A stretch of 64,000 bases of DNA from Streptomyces dysideae (lineage in GTDB: Bacteria; Actinomycetota; Actinomycetes; Streptomycetales; Streptomycetaceae): the NCBI RefSeq assembly GCF_001514305.1, contig NZ_KQ949098.1:1-64000 (forward strand). The letters are read 5' to 3'. The position numbers were made by a program, and so were the translations under genes. Shown here one piece after another: positions 1 through 8,788 of this stretch (position 1 is the first letter of the stretch; the number at the start of each line of letters is the position of its first letter). The notes beneath the pieces were generated by a model. It searched no databases. It was not told the DNA's origin and saw only the letters and a list, made by a program, of their open reading frames with translations.

Positions 1-65
1 TCCCGTGCGGGGCCCGGACCGTCGGCGACCAGGACGGAAACGAAGGGGATGGCTGGTGGCTCCGA

Positions 66-314
66 TCAGACCTTCACGCAGCTGCGGCCGTTCAGCTCGA
101 AGTCGTACGCCGGGGAGTTCGCGTCCTGTCGGGAGGTGGGGAAGCCGAAGGAAAGGGTGCCGTTCGCGGCGACCGCCCTGCTGTAGGCGGTGGCGGTGAC
201 GCGGGAGCCGTTCTGGGCGAACCTGGCGTCCCACATCTCGCCGACGTTCTGGCCGTCCCGGAAGGGCCAGGCGACGCGCCAGTCGTCCAGGGCCCGTTCG
301 GCGGCGAGGGGCAC
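66..314 (-). pseudogene. Remnant of a cellulose-binding module (CBM2) C-terminus
   Basis: The 82-residue reading frame carries the second two thirds of a bacterial CBM2: a tryptophan-rich strand (residues 8-20, DDWRVAWPFRDGQ), a W-x-A strand, then SFGFPTS and the closing FELNGRSC. CBM2 modules are about 100 residues and begin with a conserved Cys and Trp; that first third and any catalytic domain are missing. The apparent GTG start at 314 has no ribosome binding site and lies inside the fold. I read it as the 3' stump of a secreted polysaccharide hydrolase gene. Confidence 0.6.
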
Positions 315-650
315 CGACGGAAGTGCCTGATCAGGTGTGATGGATAGCCTTCCCAGGCTGGTTCCCGCGAGAGTGATCCTTTCCCATCTGAGGGTGGACA
401 GACGCCTTTGGACGGTGCATCACGGGGTGGCACGGGTCAACCTGCTGCACATGCTCTGATCAGGTAAAACGTCACTGGACAGCATGACGAGGCACGAGGC
501 AAGGAATCCTGGACACGGGTTACGCGGCTGGGGCCGGGGTAGTTGACCCCGCCTCACGGATCGAGGTTGCTCCCATTTGACCCGGATGCGTGATGGTGTG
601 CGGGTCCCGGCACTCCTAGCATCGTGATCACTCAAGACAGGAGCGCGATA
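315..650. other. Intergenic stretch, no gene seen
   Basis: Reading frames here have no recognisable protein character and run across the start of the next gene in the wrong frame. The segment probably holds the end of the degraded CBM2-protein gene and the promoter of the downstream SnoaL-like gene, but I see no clear promoter boxes. Confidence 0.4.
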
Positions 651-1064
651 ATGCTTGCCACCCAGATTCATCAGCGGCAATGGAAGGCCGTGGAGAAATA
701 CGACTGGGAGGACATGAGGTCGCTGTACCACCCGGACTACATCTACACCGACAACACCGGAACGCAGTTCCCGGAAACCGACACCCCGGTGGCTGTGATG
801 CGCCACCTGCACACCGCGTTTCCGGATGTGCGGTTCTCCTACCAGGACTTTCACTCCGGCAAAGCCGATACCGTCTCCGTTGTCGAGGTGGTCTGCCGCG
901 GCACCCACCTCGGCCCGCTCGGGGACATCCCACCGACCGGTAGAACGGTCGTGTCGCACGCCTGCCATGTCATCGAAGTCCGCGACCGGCTGATCTACCG
1001 TGAACGGGACTACTTCGACACCCTCTCGATCCTCCGTCAGATCGGTGCCGCGTCAGGGAGATGA
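651..1064 (+). CDS. SnoaL-like (NTF2-fold) protein
   Basis: This 137-residue protein has the cone-shaped NTF2/SnoaL fold signature: an N-terminal helix with HQRQWKAVEKYDW, a YHPDYIYTD strand, FPDVRFSYQDF, and a C-terminal VIEVRDRLIYRERDYFD sheet. Relatives include polyketide cyclases, ester or epoxide hydrolases and many proteins without known activity, so the substrate cannot be named. ATG 651 is chosen over GTG 624 because CAGGAG lies 9 bases upstream. Its 3' end overlaps the convergent AhpD-like gene by 12 bp. Confidence 0.7.
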   Translation: MLATQIHQRQWKAVEKYDWEDMRSLYHPDYIYTDNTGTQFPETDTPVAVMRHLHTAFPDVRFSYQDFHSGKADTVSVVEVVCRGTHLGPLGDIPPTGRTVVSHACHVIEVRDRLIYRERDYFDTLSILRQIGAASGR

Positions 1065-1526
1065 TGTTCTCCTGCCCATGCCGGTGGCGACGCCGATCCG
1101 GTTCCAGGCGTTGGCTGCCGCCGCCGTCCACAGCAGGTGGGTGAGACTGGTCTCGTCGAACCAGGCTGCCGCCTCGGCGTATACGGCATCGGGGACGCCG
1201 GTGTCGGGCAGCAGGGTCAGGGCCTCACAGAGGGCGAGCGCGGCACGCTCGGCCGGGGTGAACACAGCCGACTCGCGCCAAGCCGGGAGTACGTGAAGCC
1301 GTTGCTCGCTCTCGCCGGCCTTGCGCGCCGCGCGGGTGTGCAGGTCCACGCAGAACGCGCAGCCGTTGATCTGCGACACCCGGGTGCTCACCAGTTCGGC
1401 GAGGAGCGGGGGGAGCTCCTTCTCGGCCGCCTGCTGGAAGGCGGCCATCGCTTGGTAGACGTCGGGCGCGGCGGCCACCGCGTCCACCCGCTCGACAGCC
1501 TCGGTGTCGGTGGGGTCAGGGTTCAT
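1053..1526 (-). CDS. Carboxymuconolactone decarboxylase / AhpD-like protein
   Basis: The 157-residue protein has the alpha-helical AhpD-like core. Residues near 55-65 read NGCAFCVDLHT, the CxxC plus downstream His arrangement that in AhpD enzymes forms a redox-active disulfide and proton relay. Members act as alkylhydroperoxidases or small-molecule decarboxylases, and the motif here favours the peroxidase-like group. The ATG overlaps the upstream stop (ATGA) and AAGGAGA precedes it, so it is the last gene of the seven-gene minus-strand operon beginning at 7300. A link to the operon product is inference. Confidence 0.8.
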   Translation of the reverse strand: MNPDPTDTEAVERVDAVAAAPDVYQAMAAFQQAAEKELPPLLAELVSTRVSQINGCAFCVDLHTRAARKAGESEQRLHVLPAWRESAVFTPAERAALALCEALTLLPDTGVPDAVYAEAAAWFDETSLTHLLWTAAAANAWNRIGVATGMGRRTSSP

Positions 1527-2008
1527 CGTGTCTCCTTGGGCTCGTTGGCGGGCATGGGCACGCGGGTGGCGCGAGCGAGCTCACGTGGACCGGCCACCAC
1601 GGTCATGTCGGCGGGGACGAAGCGCACCTCGGCCTCGGGCCGCAGCGCGAGGTTTCGGCCGGTCACCGGCTCCGGCACGGAAATCAGGATGTTGTAGTGG
1701 TTGGGGAAGTGACAGGAGTCGAAGCCGAGGACGGTGCCGACCAGCCGGCCCTCGATCCAGACCTGATCGCCCCGGTCGAGGACTCCGGCGCAGCCGATCT
1801 CCGCGAAGCCGAGGAAACCGACCCGGTCCACCCGAGTGCCCGGGGCGGTGTCCCGCTGGTCCGTCGTCACCAGCTCGTGGACCTCGCCCCGACGCACACA
1901 CCGGCTGGCGAACTCCTCCATGCGCATGCCGCGGTCGTCCCTGCGGTGGGTCAGCACCTTGACCACGGTCCCGTGGACCATTCGCTTGCCGCCGCCTTCA
2001 CCGGTCAT
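1523..2008 (-). CDS. Conserved protein of unknown function in the amino-sugar-like operon
   Basis: The 161-residue soluble protein starts at an ATG overlapping the stop of the upstream oxidoreductase by 4 bp (ATGA). It has a long central stretch with GFLGFAEIGCAGVLDRGD and GFDSCHFPNHYNILI, including His and Cys residues that could be catalytic, and looks like an all-beta fold. It resembles a small actinobacterial family of unknown function (I think DUF6917, but I am not certain). Strict coupling to sugar-type dehydrogenases suggests a pathway-specific role. I assign no reaction. Confidence 0.6.
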   Translation of the reverse strand: MTGEGGGKRMVHGTVVKVLTHRRDDRGMRMEEFASRCVRRGEVHELVTTDQRDTAPGTRVDRVGFLGFAEIGCAGVLDRGDQVWIEGRLVGTVLGFDSCHFPNHYNILISVPEPVTGRNLALRPEAEVRFVPADMTVVAGPRELARATRVPMPANEPKETR

Positions 2009-2961
2009 CGGGTCAGCGCCTCCTTCGTTGTCGCCGGGCCGCCCAGCGGGCGCGAGCGGGCAAGGCGATAGGTCTGCTCGGTCAGGGAGAGTGCGGCGAG
2101 TCCGGCGCCGCCGTGTTCGGTGTCCGTGCGGATCGCGTGCTCGAAGTCGTCGAGCACGCCGACGTATTCGTGCCACAGCGAGCCTTTGAACTCCCGGAAT
2201 CCGCTCAGCATGTCGGCCGTGTGGACCGAGCCGTCCGCCAGGCGGACCGAGATGTCCTTCACCTCGCCCGGGTAGGACCAGTCGAGCTCGACACGTACCG
2301 GCACTCCACTGGGCGAGCGCAGCCCCACCGTGGCCCGCCGGTCCACGCCGAGTGCGTCACGCTCCACCTCGGCATGCTCCACCCGTACCTCGCCGACCAG
2401 GAGCCGGGCGAGGTCGTAGGCGTTCGGCCCGTTGTCGGCGACGCAGCCGCCGCCGCACCGCGCCGGGTCCAGGTACCAGGCGTCGCCGCCGATGTGGTCC
2501 TCGATCCGCTCCAGGTAGCGGATGGTGACCTCGACCGGCACGGTCGCGGTGCGCAACTCGCCGTGCAGCGCACGGACGGCGTGGTTGTAGCGGCGGTGAA
2601 ACGCGGTGAACAGGCATACGTCACGCACCCTGGCCGCTTCCGTCAACGCCTCGGCGTCCGCCGGCCGGGTGGCCAGCGGCTTCTCCACACACACCGGGAC
2701 GCCGGCGGTGACCAGGTCCGCCGCGATCGTCGCGTGCACGTCGTTGGGAACGGTGACCACGACCGCGTCCAGCTCGGCCTCGGCGAGCATCGACCGGTGG
2801 TCGGTGAAGGCGGGCAGGTGATCGCGGTGTGGGAGGAGCCGCTCGGCCGATACGTCGCACACCGCCGCCAGCTGCCAGGCGGCGGACGCTTCGATCGCGG
2901 CCAGGTAGAACCGGGAGATCGCGCCGAGCCCGACGACCGCGATCCGCCGTCCCCGCATCAC
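2005..2961 (-). CDS. Gfo/Idh/MocA family NAD(P)-dependent oxidoreductase
   Basis: This 318-residue enzyme has an N-terminal Rossmann domain (RIAVVGLGAISRFYL, residues 5-19), then VVVTVPNDVHA and the family EKP signature in CVEKPLATRP (about residues 92-101), whose Lys is the usual catalytic base. The C-terminal alpha/beta domain has the DNGPNAYDLARLL helix. These enzymes oxidise or reduce hydroxyls on sugars, inositols and amino sugars. It overlaps its neighbours on both sides by 4 bp, inside the operon with a second member of the family. Confidence 0.85.
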   Translation of the reverse strand: MMRGRRIAVVGLGAISRFYLAAIEASAAWQLAAVCDVSAERLLPHRDHLPAFTDHRSMLAEAELDAVVVTVPNDVHATIAADLVTAGVPVCVEKPLATRPADAEALTEAARVRDVCLFTAFHRRYNHAVRALHGELRTATVPVEVTIRYLERIEDHIGGDAWYLDPARCGGGCVADNGPNAYDLARLLVGEVRVEHAEVERDALGVDRRATVGLRSPSGVPVRVELDWSYPGEVKDISVRLADGSVHTADMLSGFREFKGSLWHEYVGVLDDFEHAIRTDTEHGGAGLAALSLTEQTYRLARSRPLGGPATTKEALTR

Positions 2962-4076
2962 CGTTCACCCCGGTCCGCCGGGAACGGAGTGCCGAGAGTC
3001 GCGGCGAGCTCGGCCAGCTCGTGGTGGACCTCCGGCTCCAGCGGGACGCCGTGTCGGCGGTGGTGGCGGGCCCGCTCCGCCTCCGGCCACCCGGGGTAGC
3101 GGACCGGGGCGTTCCGGTCGACCGGCGGGCAGGCCAGCACGGTGCCGAACAGCTGCTCCGCGTCCTGTGCGACGGCCTCCGGCCCGCGCAGCAGCGCGGG
3201 CGCGATCGCCACCATCAGCATGCCGATGTCGTCGTCGCGGCCGGACGGTCGGCCATCGCCGGTGAGCGCTTCGGCGGCGGGGCCGAAGCCGGAGCCGGCG
3301 ACCAGGGCGGAGAGCACCTCCACCATCAGTCCGAGTCCGAATCCCTTGAAGGCACTGCTCGTCGCGCCGAGCCAGAGCAGATGCGCCTCGCCGCGGTCGA
3401 AGGCCGACGGGTCGGTCACGGCTCGGCCGCCGTCGTCGGCGAGCCACCCCGGCGGGATCTGGTGCCCGATGCGGGCCGCCGCCCGGACCCGACCGGTCGG
3501 CGCCGCGGTGGTGCTCATGTCGAGAACGAACGGCGGGTGCTCGCCGGCCGGGGCGGCGACGCTGAGCGGGTTGGTGCCGAGCAGCGCCACCGCGCCGCCG
3601 GGCGGGCGCGCGATCCGCTGCCGACCGCAGTTGGACGCCACCAGGCCGACCATGCCCTGCTCGGCGGCGCGCCGGGCGTGGTGGCCCGCGCACCCGAAGT
3701 GCGTGCCGTTGCGCACCGAGACGAGGCCGACGCCGAATCGCGCCGCCCGCTCGATCGCCAGGTCCATGGCGTCGCCGGCCTGCCACAGGCCGAGTGTGCG
3801 GCGCGCGTCCACCAGCACCGCTCCGCCGTGGTCGGCCAGGACAACCGGGGACCCGGCCGGATCGGCCCGCCCTTCTTCCAGCAGAGGCAGGTAGAGGCGG
3901 GTCAGGTTGACGGTGCCGTGTGAGCCGGCGCCGACGAGGTCCCCGTGGCAGAGCGCCTCGGACGCCTGGCTCGCACGTGTCCGGGGGAGTCCGCGTGCGA
4001 CGAAGGCCGCGGTGGCGAGGTCCAGCAACTGCTCATAGGGGACGCGGACCTCGGTGGTCTCACTGGTTCCGATCAC
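2958..4076 (-). CDS. Ldh-family (malate/L-lactate dehydrogenase type) oxidoreductase
   Basis: The 372-residue protein has the fold of malate/ureidoglycolate/delta1-piperideine-2-carboxylate reductases. Residues near 120-125 contain NGTHFGCAGHH, with the catalytic-type His, followed by GLVASNCG and LGTNPLSVAAPAG, the NAD(P)-binding core. The start is GTG 4076 (VIGTSETTEV), which overlaps the stop of the M20 gene as GTGA; the frame upstream of it has no protein character. A 2-oxoacid or cyclic-imine reductase role in the pathway is inference. Confidence 0.82.
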   Translation of the reverse strand: MIGTSETTEVRVPYEQLLDLATAAFVARGLPRTRASQASEALCHGDLVGAGSHGTVNLTRLYLPLLEEGRADPAGSPVVLADHGGAVLVDARRTLGLWQAGDAMDLAIERAARFGVGLVSVRNGTHFGCAGHHARRAAEQGMVGLVASNCGRQRIARPPGGAVALLGTNPLSVAAPAGEHPPFVLDMSTTAAPTGRVRAAARIGHQIPPGWLADDGGRAVTDPSAFDRGEAHLLWLGATSSAFKGFGLGLMVEVLSALVAGSGFGPAAEALTGDGRPSGRDDDIGMLMVAIAPALLRGPEAVAQDAEQLFGTVLACPPVDRNAPVRYPGWPEAERARHHRRHGVPLEPEVHHELAELAATLGTPFPADRGER

Positions 4077-5386
4077 TGTGGCTGCTCCTCGCTTAGGGTG
4101 TCGCCCCTGCAGGTGTCCCGGAACGCGAGCAGGATCCTCGCGATACCGGCGGCGAACGATTCGAGCTCCGCCAGGTCGATGAACTCGCCGCGCGCGTGGG
4201 CGTGGTTGCCCTCCAGTGACCCCGGCCCGTACACCACCGCTGCCGCGTCCGCGCGGTCGGCCAGCCAGATCGCGTCGCAGGTGAACGGGGCCTCCTCGTC
4301 CGGCCACCGGTCGATGCCGGCCGCCTCTCCCAGCAGTCGCCCGGCCCAGGGAGCGGTGCCGGAGAGCGCGGGAAGCCCTCTCTTGCGCCAGTGCAGGCGG
4401 GTGATGGCCGTGGCATCCCGGGCGGTCCGGGCGAGCTCGCGAACCCCGCCGAAGCGGGCGCGGAACTCCGTGAGGCCGGCGCGCAGCGCGTCACCGGCCG
4501 CCGCCTCGAGCCGCCGCGCCGTCTCGCCGCTCGTGTACGAGAGGTTGAGCAGCAGTTCGCCGCGGCCGTAGACGCGGTTGTGCAGCGGTCCCGTCGTCAG
4601 CCCGGCCACGCACACCCGCCCCTCGGCGGCGAGCGGTGACAGCGCCAGACCCAGGTGCTGCGCCAGGTAGCCGAGGAGCACAGTGGCGTTGTGGCCGTGC
4701 TCGGCACGGTCGTCGACGGCGTCATCGCCGTCGACCCGGACGCTGGCCGTCATGGCCGCGCTCGCCCGGGGGAGATAACGCAGACCCGTCGGTTCGCAGA
4801 ACACGTTGAGCCGGCCGTACCAGCCCTGCTCGACCAGCGGCCGCGTACCGATCGTGCCCAGCGCGCCGCCCTCCTCGCCGGCGACCGCCTGGATCACGAC
4901 GCCGATCTCGCGGCCGAGGTCCGGTCGCCGGGCAAGCGCGGCCCTGATTCCGGCGAGCAGGCCGACCGCGGGACCCTTGGCGTCGACCGCACCTCGCCCG
5001 GTGAACCGCCGACCGTCGAAGCCCACCGGTTCCCTGCCTGACACGGTGTCGAGATGGACGTTGAACATGACGGTGCGCCGGCGCGGGTGGGCCGTGCCGA
5101 GCCGCAGTACCAGATTCGGCTGGCAGTCGAGGAACCCGGAGTCGGCCGCCGCGGCTTCGCGCACCGCGAGCGGCACACCGTCCGCCTCGATGTCCTCGGG
5201 CCGTGCCGGTGCGTGGTGCGCCACCGTGAAGCCGTGGGCCGCGGCCGCTTCGGCGTATCGCCGCTGCGCGGCCCACAGCTCCGGCTCGGGGGCGCCGGCG
5301 CCGGTCTCCAGGGGGCCCGCCGTGGGCAGCCGCAACAGGTCGAGCAGCAGCGCATGGTCGGCGTGGCCGACCAGTGGGGCGTTCAT
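4073..5386 (-). CDS. M20-family metallo-amidohydrolase/deacylase
   Basis: The 437-residue protein has the M20/ArgE/DapE zinc ligands in order: MFNVHLDTV (H-x-D), GRGAVDAKG (bridging Asp) and VAGEEGGALG (Glu pair), and a dimerisation insert with GHNATVLLGY. These enzymes cleave N-acyl or peptide bonds on amino acids and amino sugars. The ATG overlaps the upstream stop (ATGA). In this operon it could remove a protecting acyl or aminoacyl group from an intermediate; that role is inferred from context only. Confidence 0.83.
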   Translation of the reverse strand: MNAPLVGHADHALLLDLLRLPTAGPLETGAGAPEPELWAAQRRYAEAAAAHGFTVAHHAPARPEDIEADGVPLAVREAAAADSGFLDCQPNLVLRLGTAHPRRRTVMFNVHLDTVSGREPVGFDGRRFTGRGAVDAKGPAVGLLAGIRAALARRPDLGREIGVVIQAVAGEEGGALGTIGTRPLVEQGWYGRLNVFCEPTGLRYLPRASAAMTASVRVDGDDAVDDRAEHGHNATVLLGYLAQHLGLALSPLAAEGRVCVAGLTTGPLHNRVYGRGELLLNLSYTSGETARRLEAAAGDALRAGLTEFRARFGGVRELARTARDATAITRLHWRKRGLPALSGTAPWAGRLLGEAAGIDRWPDEEAPFTCDAIWLADRADAAAVVYGPGSLEGNHAHARGEFIDLAELESFAAGIARILLAFRDTCRGDTLSEEQPQ

Positions 5387-6282
5387 CGGGGCCACCCCGC
5401 CCCGACGGCGGAGGGACGGCACTGCTCGGTGGTCAGCGTCCCGAGCAGGTCGGCGAGGGCTCGTCCGCAGGCGGCGAATGCCGCCGCGCACTCGGCGTCC
5501 GGCGCCCGTCGTCCCTCGTGCGGCACCACGGCCAGGTGCGGCTCGATCGACAGTACGCCGGTGTAGCCGGCGCCGAGCAGCAGCCGCAGGCAGTCCGCGA
5601 CGCGTGCGTGCCCCTGGCCCGGCAGCCGGTACACCGGAGCCGCGGACGGTCCCTCCGCGTCCTTGATGTGGACGTGCCGTACCCGACCGACGATGTCGCC
5701 CAGCAGGTCGTGGGCCGAGTAGCCATGGGCGATGCCGTTGCCGGTGTCGAAGAGCAGGCCGAGCGCCGGGCTGTCCACGGCGTCCAGCAGCTCGCGCATG
5801 CGGCGTGCGCTGGTTCCGGCCCAGCCGGCGCAGTTCTCGTGCAGCAGGGTGAGGCCGGCGCTCTCCGCGCCTTCCGCCAGCGCCTTCATCCGCTCGATCA
5901 CGGTCGCCCGCCAGGCGGGCTCGGCCAGGGAGCCGCGCGGGTAGGACATGACCCGGACATGGCGTGTGCGCAGCGTGCGGCAGCGTCGGCTCAGGATGCG
6001 GAGTTCGTCCAGGTCGGTGGCGAAGTCGCCGTCGGCCGCCCGCGACCAGCCGCCGATGCGTGAGTCGACCGCGACCACCCTCAGCCCCGCGCCCTCCACC
6101 GCCGCGACCACCTGCGCGAAGGCCGGCTCGGAGAGTTCGGCCAGCGCGACGCCGTCGACGCTGCGCAGCTCGATCGCACCCCAGCCGAGCGCCCGGATCG
6201 CGGCCACTTGCGCATGGATTCCGTACCCTGCCTCGTCGCCGACTCCGGCGAGGGTGAGGCCCGCCCGGGCGTCAGCAGGCAT
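5383..6282 (-). CDS. Sugar phosphate isomerase/epimerase-like TIM barrel
   Basis: The 299-residue protein belongs to the xylose-isomerase-like TIM barrel (AP endonuclease 2) superfamily. Barrel strands visible include AIELRSVDG, RVVAVDSRI, HVRVMSYPRG, TLLHENCAGWAG, GLLFDTGNGIAHG, HVHIKDAEG and LSIEPHLAV, with the metal-binding Glu, Asp, His and Glu in their usual places. Members isomerise, epimerise or dehydrate sugars, inosose and hydroxypyruvate. ATG 6282 overlaps the end of the first operon gene by 11 bp. Confidence 0.83.
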   Translation of the reverse strand: MPADARAGLTLAGVGDEAGYGIHAQVAAIRALGWGAIELRSVDGVALAELSEPAFAQVVAAVEGAGLRVVAVDSRIGGWSRAADGDFATDLDELRILSRRCRTLRTRHVRVMSYPRGSLAEPAWRATVIERMKALAEGAESAGLTLLHENCAGWAGTSARRMRELLDAVDSPALGLLFDTGNGIAHGYSAHDLLGDIVGRVRHVHIKDAEGPSAAPVYRLPGQGHARVADCLRLLLGAGYTGVLSIEPHLAVVPHEGRRAPDAECAAAFAACGRALADLLGTLTTEQCRPSAVGAGWPR

Positions 6283-7300
6283 CGCTGGTGCATCCCGCCG
6301 CGACCTGTGCCCGCTGCTCGCGAAGCACGCAGAACCGCTTGGCCTCGTCCACCAGCCGCACCGCCTCGGCGGCCAGGTGGGTGCCGAACGGGCCGCCGTC
6401 GGCGAAGCGTTGGTATGCGTCACGGAGAAACGAGGGCAGCGCGTCGTCGGGGAACACCTCAAGTGCCGTGCGGTCGCGGCTCGCGATGGCGAGTTGGGCG
6501 TACCCGTCGCCCCCGCTGACCGGGTAGTGGCCGACGACGGTCGCGTGGGCGAACTCGCAGGTGATCCTGCGCTCTCGGACCGGCGCTGTCAGATCCGAGG
6601 TGATGCTGGTCGACGGCCCCCGTCGGTGGGCCAGGCGCAGCGTCGCGGTACCCAGGCGGGGCCGCACGACACCGCCCGCGGCCAGGTCCGACCAGGCGGC
6701 GTCGGTCAGCCGGGCGGGTCCGGCCAGCCGCAGGGCGACGCCCAGCGCGTGCGGAACCTCGACGTCGAACGCGGTCGGATGGCCGGTGGTGGCCAGGCTG
6801 CGGCTGAAGCGGGGCTTGCGCTGGACGACGCGGATCTCGCGCAGCTCACCGAACTCCCCGTCGGCCATGCACTCCTCCAGCCGTCGCGTCAGGCTGCTGA
6901 CCTGCCACTGCGCCACCACGACCAGCCGCAAGCGGTGGCGGCGGCAGAGCTCTTCGATCCGAGTGAGCTGGGCGACGTCCACCGCCAGCGGCTTCTCGAC
7001 GAGCAGGTTGGCGAAACCGAGCCGGGCCAGTTGCTCGATCACCGCAGCACGGCCCTCCGGTGGCGTGCACACATGGGCGACGGTCTCCTCCGGGTCGAGG
7101 TGGGCGCGGGCCCGCTCCAGGGTCGGTAACACGACCGTGCCCGGGAGGAGAGCGGCAGGGCGTGGCATGGGATCCACGGCGACCACAGGAGCATCGGCGA
7201 ACAGCGTCCCCGCAGGGCTGCGTTGCCGGAGCCGGTTCAGCACCGGCAGATGCAGGCCTGCACCGGCGCGGCCCAGCCCGACGACGAGAGTGCGGAACAT
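6272..7300 (-). CDS. Gfo/Idh/MocA family oxidoreductase, first gene of the operon
   Basis: The 342-residue protein opens with the Rossmann motif LVVGLGRAGAGLHLP and carries VAHVCTPPEGR and LVEKPLAV, the EKP signature with catalytic Lys. The C-terminal domain is diverged from the second Gfo/Idh protein of the operon, so the two probably act on different intermediates. ATG 7300 is preceded by GGAAGGGGGG at a good distance; the upstream in-frame ATG at 7414 has no such site. It diverges from the DegT genes across a 279-bp gap. Confidence 0.82.
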   Translation of the reverse strand: MFRTLVVGLGRAGAGLHLPVLNRLRQRSPAGTLFADAPVVAVDPMPRPAALLPGTVVLPTLERARAHLDPEETVAHVCTPPEGRAAVIEQLARLGFANLLVEKPLAVDVAQLTRIEELCRRHRLRLVVVAQWQVSSLTRRLEECMADGEFGELREIRVVQRKPRFSRSLATTGHPTAFDVEVPHALGVALRLAGPARLTDAAWSDLAAGGVVRPRLGTATLRLAHRRGPSTSITSDLTAPVRERRITCEFAHATVVGHYPVSGGDGYAQLAIASRDRTALEVFPDDALPSFLRDAYQRFADGGPFGTHLAAEAVRLVDEAKRFCVLREQRAQVAAGCTSDAC

Positions 7301-7579
7301 CGCGCGTCCCCCCTTCCATCCACGTTCCATCAATGCCTGAGCTGGTCGATACAGGCCTTGAACTGACGCCATGTCGGCTTTGAGTAGATTTTCGATACGC
7401 GTGACCGGTGTCAACGCGACGCTCCCGCGACCGACCGCTCAACGGGTGAATGATCCGCAAGCGGCGCGCCGCTGCCCGATCCGGACCGGTCCGACGGCAA
7501 TGTGATCGGCCGGACCCGATCGGAACGCACCAACGGCCGGGCCGTTTCCGCCCTTCACGCCCGAGTCTGCGGGAGACCC
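7301..7579. promoter_or_regulatory. Divergent promoter region between the two arms of the cluster
   Basis: The 279-bp gap separates the minus-strand seven-gene operon from the plus-strand aminotransferase pair and must hold both promoters. It is less GC-rich than the flanking genes around 7370-7400. I could not assign convincing -10/-35 boxes or an operator, so this rests on gene layout. Confidence 0.45.
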
Positions 7580-8788
7580 ATGCAGCCCACCTCGCCGACC
7601 GAGCGCGGCCGAGTCGATCCGTCCGAGCAGTCCCTTTCCGTGCCGTTCTTCTCCCAGGCGGCGTCGTTCGAGCGAAGCTGGCCGGAGGTCGAGCGTCATC
7701 TCACCGAGGTGGCCAGGAGAGGGAAGTACTCGCACGGCCGCAAGGTCGCGGAATTCGAGGAGGCGCTGGCCGCATACACCGGTGCGCGGCACGCCGTCGC
7801 CGTCAACAGTGGCACCGACGCGCTCGTCCTGCTGCTGCGTGCGGCCGGGCTGAAACCCGGCGACGAGGTCGTGGTCCCGGCGTTCTCGTTCGTGGCCTCG
7901 GCCTCATCGGTGGTACTGGCCGGTGGCCGCCCGGTCTTCGCCGACATCGACCCGGTGAGCTACGCCCTCGATCCCGAGTCGGTCGCGGCCGTGGCCACGC
8001 CGCGAACCCGGTTCGTCATGCCGGTGCACCTGTTCTGTCAGATGGCCGACATGGACGCGCTGGCCGAGGTCGCCGCATCCCGGGGGCTGACGGTCGTCGA
8101 GGACAGCGCCGAAGCCGTCGGGATGCGGTGGAGCGGGAAGCATGCGGGGCTGCTCGGTGCGGGCGGCGTGCTGTCGTTCTTCCCCGCCAAGACGCTCGGG
8201 GCGCTCGGTGACGCCGGTGCGGTACTCACCGACGACGACCGGATCGCCGAGACCGTCGCCGCGCTGCGGCACCATGGCAGGTTCGGGCCGACGCTCGGGG
8301 ATTTCCGGCGTATTTCGACTCAGACCGCGGTATCCGGCCAGAACAGCAAGATGGACGACATCCAGGCCGCCGTTCTGCTTGTCAAACTCGGCCATCTGGC
8401 GGCCGACATCGCGCGCCGTGCGGAGCTCGCCGCCGCCTACACCGAACGCCTCGCCCAGCTGCCGGGAATCCGGCGGCTGCCGACCATCGTTCCGCGCGGC
8501 GCCGCGACCAATCCGGTGTACTACGTCTACCTGATCGAGGTCCGTCACCGGGACGCGCTCGCGGAATTCATGGCCCGGCGCGGTATCGGGACCGAGACGT
8601 ACTATCCGCTGCCGCTGCACCGCCAGCCCTGCTTCGCCGAATACGGCTGTCCCGAGGGAGCCTTCCCGTACGCCGAGGCCGCGTGCCGGCACACCCTGGC
8701 GCTGCCGCTCCACCCCGATCTGACCCTGGAGCAGGTGGATTACGTCTGCCAGACGATCCGAGCCTTCGGAGAGGAGGAAGCAGCGTGA
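7580..8788 (+). CDS. DegT/DnrJ/EryC1/StrS aminotransferase 1
   Basis: The 402-residue PLP enzyme is a sugar aminotransferase of the DegT/DnrJ/EryC1/StrS family: AVNSGTDALVLLL (phosphate cup), VVVPAFSFVASAS, VVEDSAEAVG (the Asp that holds the PLP nitrogen) and FFPAKTLGALGDAG, where Lys204 should form the internal aldimine. The C-terminal YYPLPLHRQP is typical of nucleotide-sugar aminotransferases. ATG 7580 has GGGAG just upstream. It transfers an amino group, usually from Glu or Gln, to a keto sugar or keto-cyclitol; the acceptor is unknown. Confidence 0.9.
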   Translation: MQPTSPTERGRVDPSEQSLSVPFFSQAASFERSWPEVERHLTEVARRGKYSHGRKVAEFEEALAAYTGARHAVAVNSGTDALVLLLRAAGLKPGDEVVVPAFSFVASASSVVLAGGRPVFADIDPVSYALDPESVAAVATPRTRFVMPVHLFCQMADMDALAEVAASRGLTVVEDSAEAVGMRWSGKHAGLLGAGGVLSFFPAKTLGALGDAGAVLTDDDRIAETVAALRHHGRFGPTLGDFRRISTQTAVSGQNSKMDDIQAAVLLVKLGHLAADIARRAELAAAYTERLAQLPGIRRLPTIVPRGAATNPVYYVYLIEVRHRDALAEFMARRGIGTETYYPLPLHRQPCFAEYGCPEGAFPYAEAACRHTLALPLHPDLTLEQVDYVCQTIRAFGEEEAA

